A stretch of DNA of 6,676 nt from Rhodospirillales bacterium (GTDB taxonomy: Bacteria; Pseudomonadota; Alphaproteobacteria; Rhodospirillales; Casp-alpha2): positions 1 to 6,676 of the forward strand of contig JABJOR010000051.1 of the NCBI GenBank assembly GCA_018664265.1, written 5' to 3'. Shown piece after piece: positions 1 through 6,488 of the stretch; position 1 is the first letter of the stretch, and every line of letters starts with the position of its first letter. Under the pieces are notes generated by a model that saw only the letters and a list, made by a program, of their open reading frames with translations, did no database searches and had not been told where the DNA came from. Position numbers and translations under genes: made by a program.

Positions 1-3
1 GGC

Positions 4-699
4 ATGCTTAAACTCTCAAATGTAAATACATTCTATGGAAAGAGCCATGCTCTACATGATATTAACCTCCATATCCCGGCTGGGAAAATCTTTGCCGTTA
101 TGGGGCGAAATGGTGTTGGAAAAACAACCTTGCTTCGCTGCCTGTTAGGATTGACAGATAATACACAAGGGAAAATTCGGCTCGGTGATATTAATATTTC
201 TGAGTTAGACACCTATCTGCGTGCACGTGCAGGAATTGCATATGTTCCACAAGGGCGTGAAATTATTCCCGATTTCACGGTGCGGGAAAATATTTTGATG
301 GGTGGATATGCCCGCAATGATGGTTATATGGAAATCCCTAAAGAGGTGAATGACTTATTCCCATATCTTAAGGATAACATGGATCGTCTTGGCGGGTTAC
401 TGTCTGGTGGACAACAACAACAACTCGCAATTGCCAGGGCCTTGGCGGCCAACCCCAAAGTCTTGCTGATGGATGAACCGACAGAGGGGATTCAACCCAA
501 TATTGTCAGGCAAATTGAAGAGACGATTATGCGTCTTAATTCAGATTTTGGTATTACCGTTGTTTTGGTTGAACAAAATGTCCGGTTCGCCAGAGAGGCT
601 GGGCATAATTTTGCGATGTTGGAGAAAGGCTCCATCGTCGTCAATGCCCCCATTGAAGAACTTTCAGATAAACTCGTTCACAAACATATGACGGTATAG
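4..699 (+). CDS. urtE: Urea ABC transporter ATP-binding protein UrtE
   Basis: Cytoplasmic ATPase of the branched-chain-amino-acid (LivF-like) class, expected to pair with UrtD and drive urea import through UrtB/UrtC. The 231-aa protein shows a complete ABC domain: Walker A GRNGVGKT at residues 34-41, Q-loop glutamine in VPQGR near 83, signature LSGGQQQQ at 133-140, and Walker B KVLLMDEP at 152-159 with catalytic Glu158. The switch position reads VEQN instead of the usual histidine, which is normal for LivF-type ATPases. The N-terminus MLKLSNVNTFYGKSHAL matches the usual family start, so ATG at 4 is probably the true start, although only 3 nt precede it. LivF is the alternative by family alone; the urease cluster 11 nt downstream makes urea the likely substrate. 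The stop is TAG at 697-699. Confidence 0.92.
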   Translation: MLKLSNVNTFYGKSHALHDINLHIPAGKIFAVMGRNGVGKTTLLRCLLGLTDNTQGKIRLGDINISELDTYLRARAGIAYVPQGREIIPDFTVRENILMGGYARNDGYMEIPKEVNDLFPYLKDNMDRLGGLLSGGQQQQLAIARALAANPKVLLMDEPTEGIQPNIVRQIEETIMRLNSDFGITVVLVEQNVRFAREAGHNFAMLEKGSIVVNAPIEELSDKLVHKHMTV

Positions 700-710
700 A
701 TCGTAGAATT

Positions 711-1160
711 ATGATGACTCTGACTGATATTATTGGGTTCACGACGGACGAAAATATATCTGGACGGCTACACGATCTTTCACACTCTAACGACGTTGAG
801 TATATCGTGCTTGAACGCGAAAATACTCTGCGAAAGCGACTTCGCGTGACGGGTGACAAAGGTACTGATTGTGCTATTGCGCTTTCGCGTGATCAAAAAC
901 TCGAAGACGGATGTGTCCTGCACCTCGATGATAACCGTGCGATTGTCTTGCGAATGGCACAAGAACACTGGCTATCTGTAAAACCAGCTGATAGCGCCGC
1001 CGCTGTGGAACTGGGGTATTTTGCGGGTAATCTTCATTGGCGGGTTCGTTTCGATGGCGATATTATGTTGATCGCCATTGAAGGACCAATTGATTTTTAT
1101 TTGGGTCGACTGCAACCGTATTTAGATGATGGCAGAGCCCGGGTCTTGTCTGATGAGTAA
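711..1160 (+). CDS. ureE: Urease accessory protein UreE (nickel metallochaperone), short form
   Basis: UreE delivers nickel to the UreD-UreF-UreG-apo-urease assembly in the cytoplasm. The N-terminal half has the UreE pattern (RKRLRVTGDKGTDCAIALSR at residues 41-60, then LEDGCVL), and the C-terminal half has the metal-domain core GNLHW at 106-110 with His109. By homology to Klebsiella UreE this histidine is the dimer-interface nickel ligand. The two further histidines of the Klebsiella protein (H110/H112) and its His-rich tail are absent; the corresponding stretch reads EGPIDFYL and the protein ends at 149 aa. The gene starts 11 nt after urtE with no strong ribosome-binding site, suggesting translational coupling. 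A second in-frame ATG follows at 714. Its stop overlaps the ureF start. Identity rests on weak overall similarity plus position. Confidence 0.83.
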   Translation: MMTLTDIIGFTTDENISGRLHDLSHSNDVEYIVLERENTLRKRLRVTGDKGTDCAIALSRDQKLEDGCVLHLDDNRAIVLRMAQEHWLSVKPADSAAAVELGYFAGNLHWRVRFDGDIMLIAIEGPIDFYLGRLQPYLDDGRARVLSDE

Positions 1161-1845
1161 TGCCTCACTACTCCTTGCTTCTCTGCAACACGGAGATAGT
1201 TTCTTTCCTTCTGGGGCGGTTTCCTTCTCATGGGGATTAGAAACACTATTTAGCGAGGGGGCCTTAACCAACGCAGACGATATTGAAGCATTTGCCCGAA
1301 CTCAATTACAAGGCCGGTGGGCCGGATTTGATCGCAGTGTACTTATTTCTGCACATGATGCTGCTAGTTTAAAAGATGGCGATATAGATGAGCTACATCG
1401 CATTGACGCGATTGTTGAAACACAGACTCTGGCGCGTGAGATGCGCGATGGCTCTCACCGATCTGGATTGGCGCTTTTACGAGTCCATGAAAAAATGGGA
1501 ACACCTGGAACCTCATCATACTATGACGATATTCGTGGCAATAAGACTCGTGGACACTTGAGTGTCATGCAGGGGTTCGTGTGGGCACGGTGCGGTATAA
1601 CTAAATTTGATGCCCAGGTCATTGCCGCACATGCGCTATGTGTCGGTTTATTAGGTGCAGCGCTTCGACTGGGTGCCATCGGGCATGTTGATTCACAACG
1701 TATCCTTGCCTCCTTGCGAGATCCGATTGATCTAATTTTATGCCACGAAGCACCCGTTTTGGAGCGCGTACATGCCTTCACACCACATTCAGAAATCGCC
1801 GTCATGCGGCACGAAACAGCCGATTCAAGATTGTTTGCAAATTAA
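1153..1845 (+). CDS. ureF: Urease accessory protein UreF
   Basis: UreF bridges UreD and the GTPase UreG and is thought to gate GTP hydrolysis during nickel insertion. It is all-helical and cytoplasmic. Visible family marks are [14 protein letters not shown] at residues 18-31 (canonical FPxGxxxxSxGLE), GHLSVMQG at 134-141, and the C-terminal [11 protein letters not shown] at 218-228, a strong UreF ending. ATG at 1153 (230 aa) is preferred because it gives the usual N-terminus [16 protein letters not shown] and an ATGAGTAA overlap of 8 nt with the ureE stop, typical of coupled genes. An in-frame ATG at 1126 would add nine residues and overlap ureE by 35 nt. There is no clear Shine-Dalgarno at either start. 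The stop at 1843-1845 lies 29 nt before ureAB. Confidence 0.88.
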   Translation: MSNASLLLASLQHGDSFFPSGAVSFSWGLETLFSEGALTNADDIEAFARTQLQGRWAGFDRSVLISAHDAASLKDGDIDELHRIDAIVETQTLAREMRDGSHRSGLALLRVHEKMGTPGTSSYYDDIRGNKTRGHLSVMQGFVWARCGITKFDAQVIAAHALCVGLLGAALRLGAIGHVDSQRILASLRDPIDLILCHEAPVLERVHAFTPHSEIAVMRHETADSRLFAN

Positions 1846-1861
1846 TATATATTACTGAGGC

Positions 1862-1867
1862 AGGGAG
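1862..1867 (+). promoter_or_regulatory. Strong Shine-Dalgarno of ureAB
   Basis: AGGGAG lies 7 nt before ATG 1875. It fixes this ATG as the start of ureAB against a longer frame open from 1740, which would sit inside ureF. This and the ureC site are the only strong ribosome-binding sites in the locus. Confidence 0.7.
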
Positions 1868-1874
1868 AAGAATC

Positions 1875-2573
1875 ATGCTACTAACACCCACAGAAATGGA
1901 ACGGCTGACTATCTTTACAGCCGCAGAACTGGCGCGAAAACGCAAGGCTAAGGGTTTACAACTAAATCACCCAGAGGCGATAGCATATATAGCAGATGAA
2001 ATTCTTGAAGGTGCCCGCGAGGGTAAAACCGTGGCAGAAATGATTTCGTTTGGTTCTACCTTGTTAAGCACTGATGATGTCATGCCCGGTGTTGCTGATT
2101 TAATTCCAATGATTCAGGTTGAAGGCATGTTCCCTGATGGCACCAAGTTGGTAACGGTTCACGATCCAATTCGCCCGGGCAACATGCAAAAGCCAGATGG
2201 CGCCGTAAACCCAGGTGAGTTGGTTGTCGATGATGGCGAGATAGAGATCAATGCGGGCCGCAAAACACTAACATTGAAAGCCATCAATTCAGGTGATCGT
2301 CCCATTCAAATTGGCAGTCACTATCACTTCTTTGAAGCCAATAAGGCGCTCGATTTTGATCGTTCAGCGGCATTTGGCATGCATCTGGATATTCCTTCAG
2401 GAACAGCGGTTCGATTTGAACCTGGTGAAGCCAAGGAAGTTACGCTCACTGAGTTTGGTGGATCTGGCGAACTTTATGGTTTGAACAACCTGACCAACGG
2501 ATCAATCCATAGCGAGAGTCGTAAGGCTGATGCACTACGCCGGGCAAAAGAACAAGGTTATAAGGGAGCATAA
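1875..2573 (+). CDS. ureAB: Fused urease gamma-beta structural subunit (UreA-UreB)
   Basis: One 232-aa protein contains both small urease subunits. Residues 1 to about 100 are UreA/gamma ([11 protein letters not shown] start, LNHPEA at 30-35, [12 protein letters not shown] at 67-78, [17 protein letters not shown] at 83-99). A linker of about 13 residues follows. From about 113 it is UreB/beta: [18 protein letters not shown], then [14 protein letters not shown] at 141-154, FDR at 161-163, and [10 protein letters not shown] at 176-185. The C-terminal tail ([20 protein letters not shown]) resembles the tail of Helicobacter pylori UreA, also a gamma-beta fusion, but lacks the final extension I recall there. 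There is no internal stop or frameshift, so this looks like a genuine fusion. It should assemble with UreC as a two-subunit urease in the cytoplasm. It has a strong Shine-Dalgarno and lies 3 nt from ureC. Confidence 0.95.
   Translation: MLLTPTEMERLTIFTAAELARKRKAKGLQLNHPEAIAYIADEILEGAREGKTVAEMISFGSTLLSTDDVMPGVADLIPMIQVEGMFPDGTKLVTVHDPIRPGNMQKPDGAVNPGELVVDDGEIEINAGRKTLTLKAINSGDRPIQIGSHYHFFEANKALDFDRSAAFGMHLDIPSGTAVRFEPGEAKEVTLTEFGGSGELYGLNNLTNGSIHSESRKADALRRAKEQGYKGA
2562..2568 (+). promoter_or_regulatory. Strong Shine-Dalgarno of ureC
   Basis: AAGGGAG is embedded in the last codons of ureAB, 8 nt before ATG 2577. It supports this start and high translation of the catalytic subunit. Confidence 0.7.
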
Positions 2574-2576
2574 ATC

Positions 2577-4289
2577 ATGGCAAAAATGTCACGTAAAGAT
2601 TACGCACAGATGTATGGACCGACAACAGGGGATGCGGTCCGCCTCGGTGATACTAACCTGTTTGCCGAAGTTGAACATGACTTTGGTGTTCCTGGCGAAG
2701 AATGTCTGCACGGCGGAGGCAAGACACTTCGTGATGGTCTGGGGCTGACCCCTGGATACAACAGCGCACAAGGTACTCTGGATATGTTGCTGTGTAATGC
2801 CACGGTTATTGACCCGGTGCTCGGTATTGTTAAAGGCGATATTGGTATCAAGGATGGCCGAATTGTTGGTGTTGGTAAAGCTGGAAACCCGGCGACTATG
2901 GATGGTGTTGATAGTAGCCTGATCTGTGGTGTGGCGACAACGGTTCGTGATGCAGAAGGCTTGATTGCAACACCGGGCGGCATTGATGTTCACGTTCACT
3001 TTGACTCAGCCCAGCTTGTTGAACATGCCATGAGTGCTGGCATGACCACAATGATTGGTGGTTCATTAGGCCCTATCACCGTTGGTATCGACTGTGGTGG
3101 CGAATTCAACGTGGGGAAGATGTTACAATCTGTGGAAGCATTTCCCATGAACTTCGGTTTTCTGGGTCGCGGCAACACATCAAAGCGCTGTAACCTGAAA
3201 GAGCAACTTGCCGGGGGCTGTCTTGGCCTGAAAATTCATGAAGACTGGGGCGCGATGCCAGCGGTTATTGATACCTGTCTTGAAGCTGCTGATGAACTGG
3301 ATTTCCAGGTTCAATTGCACACTGATACGCTGAATGAGAGCGGTTTCTGTGAAGATACATTTGCGGCTATTAATGGTCGTACCATTCACATGTATCACAC
3401 TGAAGGTGCCGGTGGTGGACACGCGCCCGACATTATACGCTCTGCTGGCGAAAGCAATTGTCTGCCATCGTCCACCAACCCGACCAATCCGTTTACAGTA
3501 AATACGTTTGATGAGCACCTGGACATGACCATGGTTTGCCATCATCTGAGTCCATCTATTCCGGAAGATGTTGCCTTTGCAGAGAGCAGAATTCGCGCCC
3601 AGTCTATCGCGGCAGAAGACGTTCTGCATGACCTCGGCGCAATCTCCATGTTGGGATCTGACAGCCAGGGTATGGGGCGTATAAACGAAGTTATTACCCG
3701 CACATGGCAACTGGCTTCCAAGATGAAAGACCAGCGTGGTCGCCTGCCAGAAGAGACGGTCAAGGTTGGCGATAATGAACGTATTAAACGCTATATTGCC
3801 AAATACACAATCAATGCCGCACGGACTTTCGGTATTGATGATCATATTGGCTCGCTGGAATCTGGCAAAATGGCTGATATCGTACTTTGGCGCCCAGGAT
3901 TCTTTGGGAGCAAACCAGAAATCATTATCAAGAGTGGTTTCATTGCATGGGGCGCTATGGGTGATAGTGCAGCGTCCCTGATGACCTGTGAACCATTGCA
4001 GATGCGCCCACAATGGGGAGCTTTTGGTGAAGCCAAGAAAGCCTTGAGTGCCTGCTTTGTGAATCCGCTGGCTATCGATAACAACATTGCGGGTAAGTTG
4101 GGCTTGAAGAAACAACTGTTAACGAGTCATGGCACGCGCAAGCTGAGTAAATCTCACATGCTGCATAACAGCGCAACGCCTGATATTCGCGTAGATTCTC
4201 AAACTTTTGATGTTTATGTCGATGGAAAACTGGCTACCTGTGAACCTGCTGAGAGATTACCTCTCGCACAAAAGTACATGCTGCGATGA
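2577..4289 (+). CDS. ureC: Urease catalytic (alpha) subunit UreC, divergent form
   Basis: Hydrolyses urea to ammonia and carbamate at a dinickel centre. The 570-aa length is typical (about 567-570). Active-site residues can be placed by alignment to known ureases: nickel ligands His139 and His141 (GGIDVHVHF), carbamylated Lys219 and His221 (GLKIHEDWG), His248, His274 ([12 protein letters not shown]) and Asp362 (GSDSQGMGR). The mobile-flap pair Cys321-His322 (MVCHHLS) and Arg338 are also present. The enzyme should therefore be active. Departures from the consensus are clear: the loop after TTMIGG lacks the usual GGGTGP...ATT.TPG motif and is 3 residues shorter (residues about 161-183). The alanine after DSQ is Gly365, and the usual NASIPTPQP stretch reads AASLMTCEP (residues 465-473). 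It overlaps ureG by 4 nt. Confidence 0.96.
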   Translation: MAKMSRKDYAQMYGPTTGDAVRLGDTNLFAEVEHDFGVPGEECLHGGGKTLRDGLGLTPGYNSAQGTLDMLLCNATVIDPVLGIVKGDIGIKDGRIVGVGKAGNPATMDGVDSSLICGVATTVRDAEGLIATPGGIDVHVHFDSAQLVEHAMSAGMTTMIGGSLGPITVGIDCGGEFNVGKMLQSVEAFPMNFGFLGRGNTSKRCNLKEQLAGGCLGLKIHEDWGAMPAVIDTCLEAADELDFQVQLHTDTLNESGFCEDTFAAINGRTIHMYHTEGAGGGHAPDIIRSAGESNCLPSSTNPTNPFTVNTFDEHLDMTMVCHHLSPSIPEDVAFAESRIRAQSIAAEDVLHDLGAISMLGSDSQGMGRINEVITRTWQLASKMKDQRGRLPEETVKVGDNERIKRYIAKYTINAARTFGIDDHIGSLESGKMADIVLWRPGFFGSKPEIIIKSGFIAWGAMGDSAASLMTCEPLQMRPQWGAFGEAKKALSACFVNPLAIDNNIAGKLGLKKQLLTSHGTRKLSKSHMLHNSATPDIRVDSQTFDVYVDGKLATCEPAERLPLAQKYMLR

Positions 4290-4921
4290 AAAGTGAAAAA
4301 ATATTTAAGCACACCTCTCCAGCGAGAGTAGGAATTGGTGGACCGGTCGGTTCGGGTAAAACAGCGCTAATTGAAAAGCTTATTCCTACTTTGGAGGCTC
4401 GAGGCATTGAAGTTGCCGTTGTCACCAATGATCTTGTCACGAAAGAAGATGCTGAGCGCCTGAAACGTAGTGGATTGATTGATCCAGATAGAGTAAGAGC
4501 TGTAGAAACTGGAGCTTGTCCGCACACAGCTATCAGAGAGGACCCAACTCTGAATATTCAGGCTGCGGATGATCTGGCCGCTGAATTTCCTAGTGTGGGT
4601 ATTATTATCATTGAAAGTGGCGGCGATAATCTGGCCTCTACATTTTCTCTTGATCTTGTAGATTACTGGTTGTTTGTCATCGACACAGCTGGTGGTGATG
4701 ATATTCCTCGAAAGAAGGGACCCGGTATTATTCGATCCGATCTACTGGTTATTAATAAAATAGATTTGGCGCCATTGGTGGGTTCTGACCTTGAGCTTAT
4801 GGAGAAAGATGCTAACGAAGTTCGGGGCGATAGGCCAATGGTAATGACAAATTGTGCAACAGGCGAAGGTATTGTTGCGATCGTCAATCAACTTTCCAGG
4901 GATGTATTGTTTGATGCCTGA
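4286..4921 (+). CDS. ureG: Urease accessory GTPase UreG
   Basis: SIMIBI-class GTPase that binds nickel and, with UreD-UreF, powers maturation of the urease centre. The 211-aa protein shows the P-loop GGPVGSGKT at 18-26, [14 protein letters not shown] at 47-59, the nickel-binding CPH motif at 78-80 followed by [18 protein letters not shown] at 110-121, and the guanine-specificity motif NKID at 157-160. All functional motifs are intact. There is no His-rich N-terminal extension as in some homologues. The start overlaps the ureC stop as ATGA and no Shine-Dalgarno is evident, so translation is probably coupled to ureC. The similar GTPase HypB (hydrogenase maturation) is excluded by the [13 protein letters not shown] stretch and the context. 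Confidence 0.96.
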   Translation: MKSEKIFKHTSPARVGIGGPVGSGKTALIEKLIPTLEARGIEVAVVTNDLVTKEDAERLKRSGLIDPDRVRAVETGACPHTAIREDPTLNIQAADDLAAEFPSVGIIIIESGGDNLASTFSLDLVDYWLFVIDTAGGDDIPRKKGPGIIRSDLLVINKIDLAPLVGSDLELMEKDANEVRGDRPMVMTNCATGEGIVAIVNQLSRDVLFDA

Positions 4922-5810
4922 TACTATGGAGCAGGTCATCTCAGGGGTTGATGAAATTTCGGATAACGCAACGGATCGGATTTTATCCGATAGCCGATTG
5001 GACCTGTCTTTTCAGTGTGATCCGCAGGGACGGAGTTATCTTGCTAAACAATACTATACATTCCCATTCCATATTTGCCGAGCCCAGTATATGGATAAAG
5101 CATTACCTGGAATGGCAACTATGTATATGCAGTCTTGCTCAGGCGGGATATTCAAAGGTGATCGCCTTTCAACAACAATACATGCTGCGGAAAATACCCA
5201 GGTTCATGTAACAACTCAGGCCTCAACAATTATCCATCGAATGGAAGCAGACTTTGCCCATCAGGAAATAGTAATAAGTGGTGAGAATGGTGCTTTGGTT
5301 GAATATCTACCGGATTGCACAATTTTGTTTCCAGAGGCCAAGCTGAAGTCTTCTGTCGACGTTACTCGTCATCCAAATTGTGATGTTATTCTTTGTGATT
5401 CATTTCTTGCCCATAATCCGAATAATACAGCCGAAACATTTAGTTGGTTTGAGAATGAACTTGTCATTAGAAATTCGGATGGTCAGGTCGATATCATTGA
5501 TCGTTTCAGAGTAACAGGTGAACAGTTCTTCGATGGTGAAGCTGCTGGCAGTAATCCGTATATGGTTCATGGAACATTTGCTCTCATTACAAGTTCAAAA
5601 GATATTGATGAACTATGTGCTACGCTTCGCCTATGCCCCGCCCCCTCGGACGAAATCTATGCTGGCATATCAGATCTTCCAAATAATGCTGGATGCTGGG
5701 TACGTTTTCTGGCTACTGACGGAGTTGCATCAAAGAAATACATCCAAACCTTGTGGTCTGCTGCACGGGAAGCATTGACGGGCTGTGCTCCGACTAATAG
5801 ACGAAAATAG
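4914..5810 (+). CDS. ureD: Urease accessory protein UreD
   Basis: UreD (called UreH in Helicobacter) binds apo-urease directly and is proposed to channel nickel from the UreG-UreF complex to the active site. Family marks are [10 protein letters not shown] at residues 76-85, [11 protein letters not shown] at 100-110, [12 protein letters not shown] at 129-140 and DRFRV at 196-200. ATG 4914 gives 298 aa and an ATGCCTGA overlap of 8 nt with the ureG stop. An AGGGAT about 10 nt upstream is a possible ribosome site. Alternatives are ATG 4902, inside ureG, and ATG 4926, which would give 294 aa and has no ribosome site. About 35 N-terminal residues precede the conserved part, slightly more than usual. 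UreD is the last gene of the run; in many proteobacteria it is the first of the cluster. Confidence 0.93.
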   Translation: MPDTMEQVISGVDEISDNATDRILSDSRLDLSFQCDPQGRSYLAKQYYTFPFHICRAQYMDKALPGMATMYMQSCSGGIFKGDRLSTTIHAAENTQVHVTTQASTIIHRMEADFAHQEIVISGENGALVEYLPDCTILFPEAKLKSSVDVTRHPNCDVILCDSFLAHNPNNTAETFSWFENELVIRNSDGQVDIIDRFRVTGEQFFDGEAAGSNPYMVHGTFALITSSKDIDELCATLRLCPAPSDEIYAGISDLPNNAGCWVRFLATDGVASKKYIQTLWSAAREALTGCAPTNRRK

Positions 5811-5870
5811 AACGCAGGAATAGTCATACTGCTTTCCATTCGACGTTGTCACGTTAACTTGACACGAAAC

Positions 5871-5906
5871 CAACATCTATCTCAATCATGTTTGAGATAG
5901 ATGTTG
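5871..5906 (+). terminator. Probable terminator of the urt-ure operon
   Basis: A perfect 15-bp inverted repeat (CAACATCTATCTCAA and its complement) around a 6-nt loop TCATGT, starting 60 nt after the ureD stop. Stem perfection and position favour a transcription terminator. The stem is AT-rich and the following TCTGCTT is a poor T-tract, so efficiency is uncertain. A role in mRNA 3'-end protection or as a protein-binding dyad is possible. Confidence 0.6.
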
Positions 5907-5964
5907 TCTGCTTACCTATAGCTTACCCGCGCTGATTTTGGAGAATATAGTGCAGACATAGTAA

Positions 5965-5992
5965 AACCCGTAACTTATTGAAGTTACGGGTT
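5965..5992 (-). terminator. Terminator-like hairpin, best read on the minus strand
   Basis: A perfect 12-bp stem AACCCGTAACTT / AAGTTACGGGTT with a 4-nt loop ATTG. Read on the minus strand it ends in GGGTTTTAC, a T run after a GC-rich stem base. On the plus strand it is followed by AAATTACT, a weaker tract. It could end minus-strand transcription reaching it from higher coordinates, or work in both directions behind the 5871-5906 hairpin. Confidence 0.5.
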
Positions 5993-5999
5993 AAATTAC

Positions 6000-6024
6000 T
6001 GGTTGCGGGGGCTCGCAACCCCCG
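6000..6024 (-). repeat. GC-rich palindrome containing a tRNA-fMet 3'-end-like sequence
   Basis: On the minus strand positions 6012-6000 read GCCCCCGCAACCA. From memory this equals the last 13 nt of bacterial initiator tRNA, including the encoded CCA. Eight nt later comes the 12-bp terminator-like stem, the order expected at a tRNA gene's 3' end. No T-arm, anticodon arm or D-arm can be built upstream, so this is not a tRNA gene. The same bases form two alternative hairpins: GGTTGCG (6001-6007) with CGCAACC (6014-6020), or CGGGGG (6006-6011) with CCCCCG (6019-6024). It may be an attachment-site remnant or an unrelated extragenic palindrome. Confidence 0.35.
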
Positions 6025-6104
6025 AAGTCGAAGAAATCGGCAAATGCTGGAAACAATCAAGTTTTCCCCTGTTCCCATAAAAACAGTAATCGCAAATGTG
6101 CATA

Positions 6105-6126
6105 GATGCTCAGGTACATGAGCATC
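6105..6126. repeat. 8-bp inverted repeat
   Basis: GATGCTCA and TGAGCATC flank a 6-nt spacer GGTACA. The dyad is perfect but short, lacks a T-tract and is not tied to any gene. It could be a regulator-binding dyad or an RNA hairpin. Confidence 0.4.
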
Positions 6127-6142
6127 AGACGCTCACCCGTTC

Positions 6143-6166
6143 AATCTTATATATAATCTTATATAG
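6143..6166. repeat. Two tandem copies of a 12-bp AT-rich unit
   Basis: AATCTTATATAT is followed directly by AATCTTATATAG, with one mismatch at the last base. A TATAAT-like hexamer spans the junction (6152-6157), but no matching -35 element is seen at about 17 bp, so a promoter is only a possibility. Confidence 0.5.
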
Positions 6167-6197
6167 AATAAGTAATGGTGGGTAACTCAGAACGAAG

Positions 6198-6240
6198 GGT
6201 AATACCGAAGCACCAACCTGAATGTAGATGTTGGTAATAC
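6198..6240. repeat. Paired GGTAATAC repeats around a small dyad
   Basis: GGTAATAC occurs at 6198-6205 and again at 6233-6240. Between and overlapping them, ACCAAC (6212-6217) and GTTGGT (6230-6235) form a 6-bp dyad with a 12-nt loop. The arrangement suggests a folded RNA leader or binding site, but each part is short enough to arise by chance. Confidence 0.25.
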
Positions 6241-6304
6241 GCATTGATTGATAAGTTCTGTGATTCAATGTCATGTCATACATCAGAAACATATAAAGGC
6301 AAAT

Positions 6305-6385
6305 ATGGAAAACTTAATGGCGGCTGACATGCCGATGATTATTAGCATAATCCTGTTAGTATTATTGTCTCACAAGATTTTCTAA
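6305..6385 (+). CDS. Possible 26-residue hydrophobic peptide
   Basis: ATG 6305 to TAA 6383-6385 encodes 26 residues with a polar N-terminus (MENLMAAD), a hydrophobic core (MIISIILLVLL) and a basic end (SHKIF). This resembles a single short membrane helix. AAAGG lies 5 nt before the ATG, a reasonable ribosome site. The ending and size recall small membrane toxins of type I toxin-antitoxin loci or regulatory micropeptides, but no sequence family is recognised and no antisense RNA promoter was identified. A chance frame in AT-rich DNA is the main alternative. Confidence 0.25.
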   Translation: MENLMAADMPMIISIILLVLLSHKIF

Positions 6386-6390
6386 GAAGA

Positions 6391-6437
6391 GCAAGCCATG
6401 TTGTATACACAACAACTTGCAAGGGGAGTGCCTCCCC
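6391..6437 (+). other. Two consecutive hairpins
   Basis: The first is an interrupted stem: GCAAG (6391-6395) pairs with CTTGC (6416-6420) and inside it GTTGT (6400-6404) pairs with ACAAC (6409-6413). Two nt later GGGGAG (6423-6428) pairs with CTCCCC (6432-6437) over a 3-nt loop. There is no T-tract after either, so neither is a standard terminator. They could be part of an RNA leader, or DNA hairpins of a transfer or recombination site. No nick-site motif was recognised. Confidence 0.4.
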
Positions 6438-6488
6438 GTTGACCCCTACTAAGATTTAATAACCAGAATTTTTTAGGATGTAGCACGA

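Noticed and set aside
571..576. Missing switch histidine in UrtE (glutamine in VEQN)
   Set aside because: From family knowledge, LivF-type ATPases normally carry VEQ here, so it is not a sign of inactivity.
1740..1874. Longer N-terminus for ureAB starting inside ureF
   Set aside because: The added 45 residues are unlike any UreA, while ATG 1875 has a strong Shine-Dalgarno and the canonical MLLTPTE start.
3180..4115. A 311-codon open frame on the minus strand
   Set aside because: It lies wholly antisense to ureC, shows no recognisable domain, and is explained by the codon composition of ureC.
4854..4913. Longer N-terminus for ureD starting inside ureG
   Set aside because: The extra 20 residues are ureG sequence read in another frame; ATG 4914 forms a normal stop-start overlap.
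5859..5887. Promoter with -35 TTGACA at 5859-5864
   Set aside because: No -10-like hexamer lies at 16-18 bp; the element overlaps the terminator hairpin.
6000..6060. A functional tRNA gene on the minus strand
   Set aside because: Only the 3' 13 nt match; no T-arm, anticodon arm or D-arm can be formed from the adjoining sequence.
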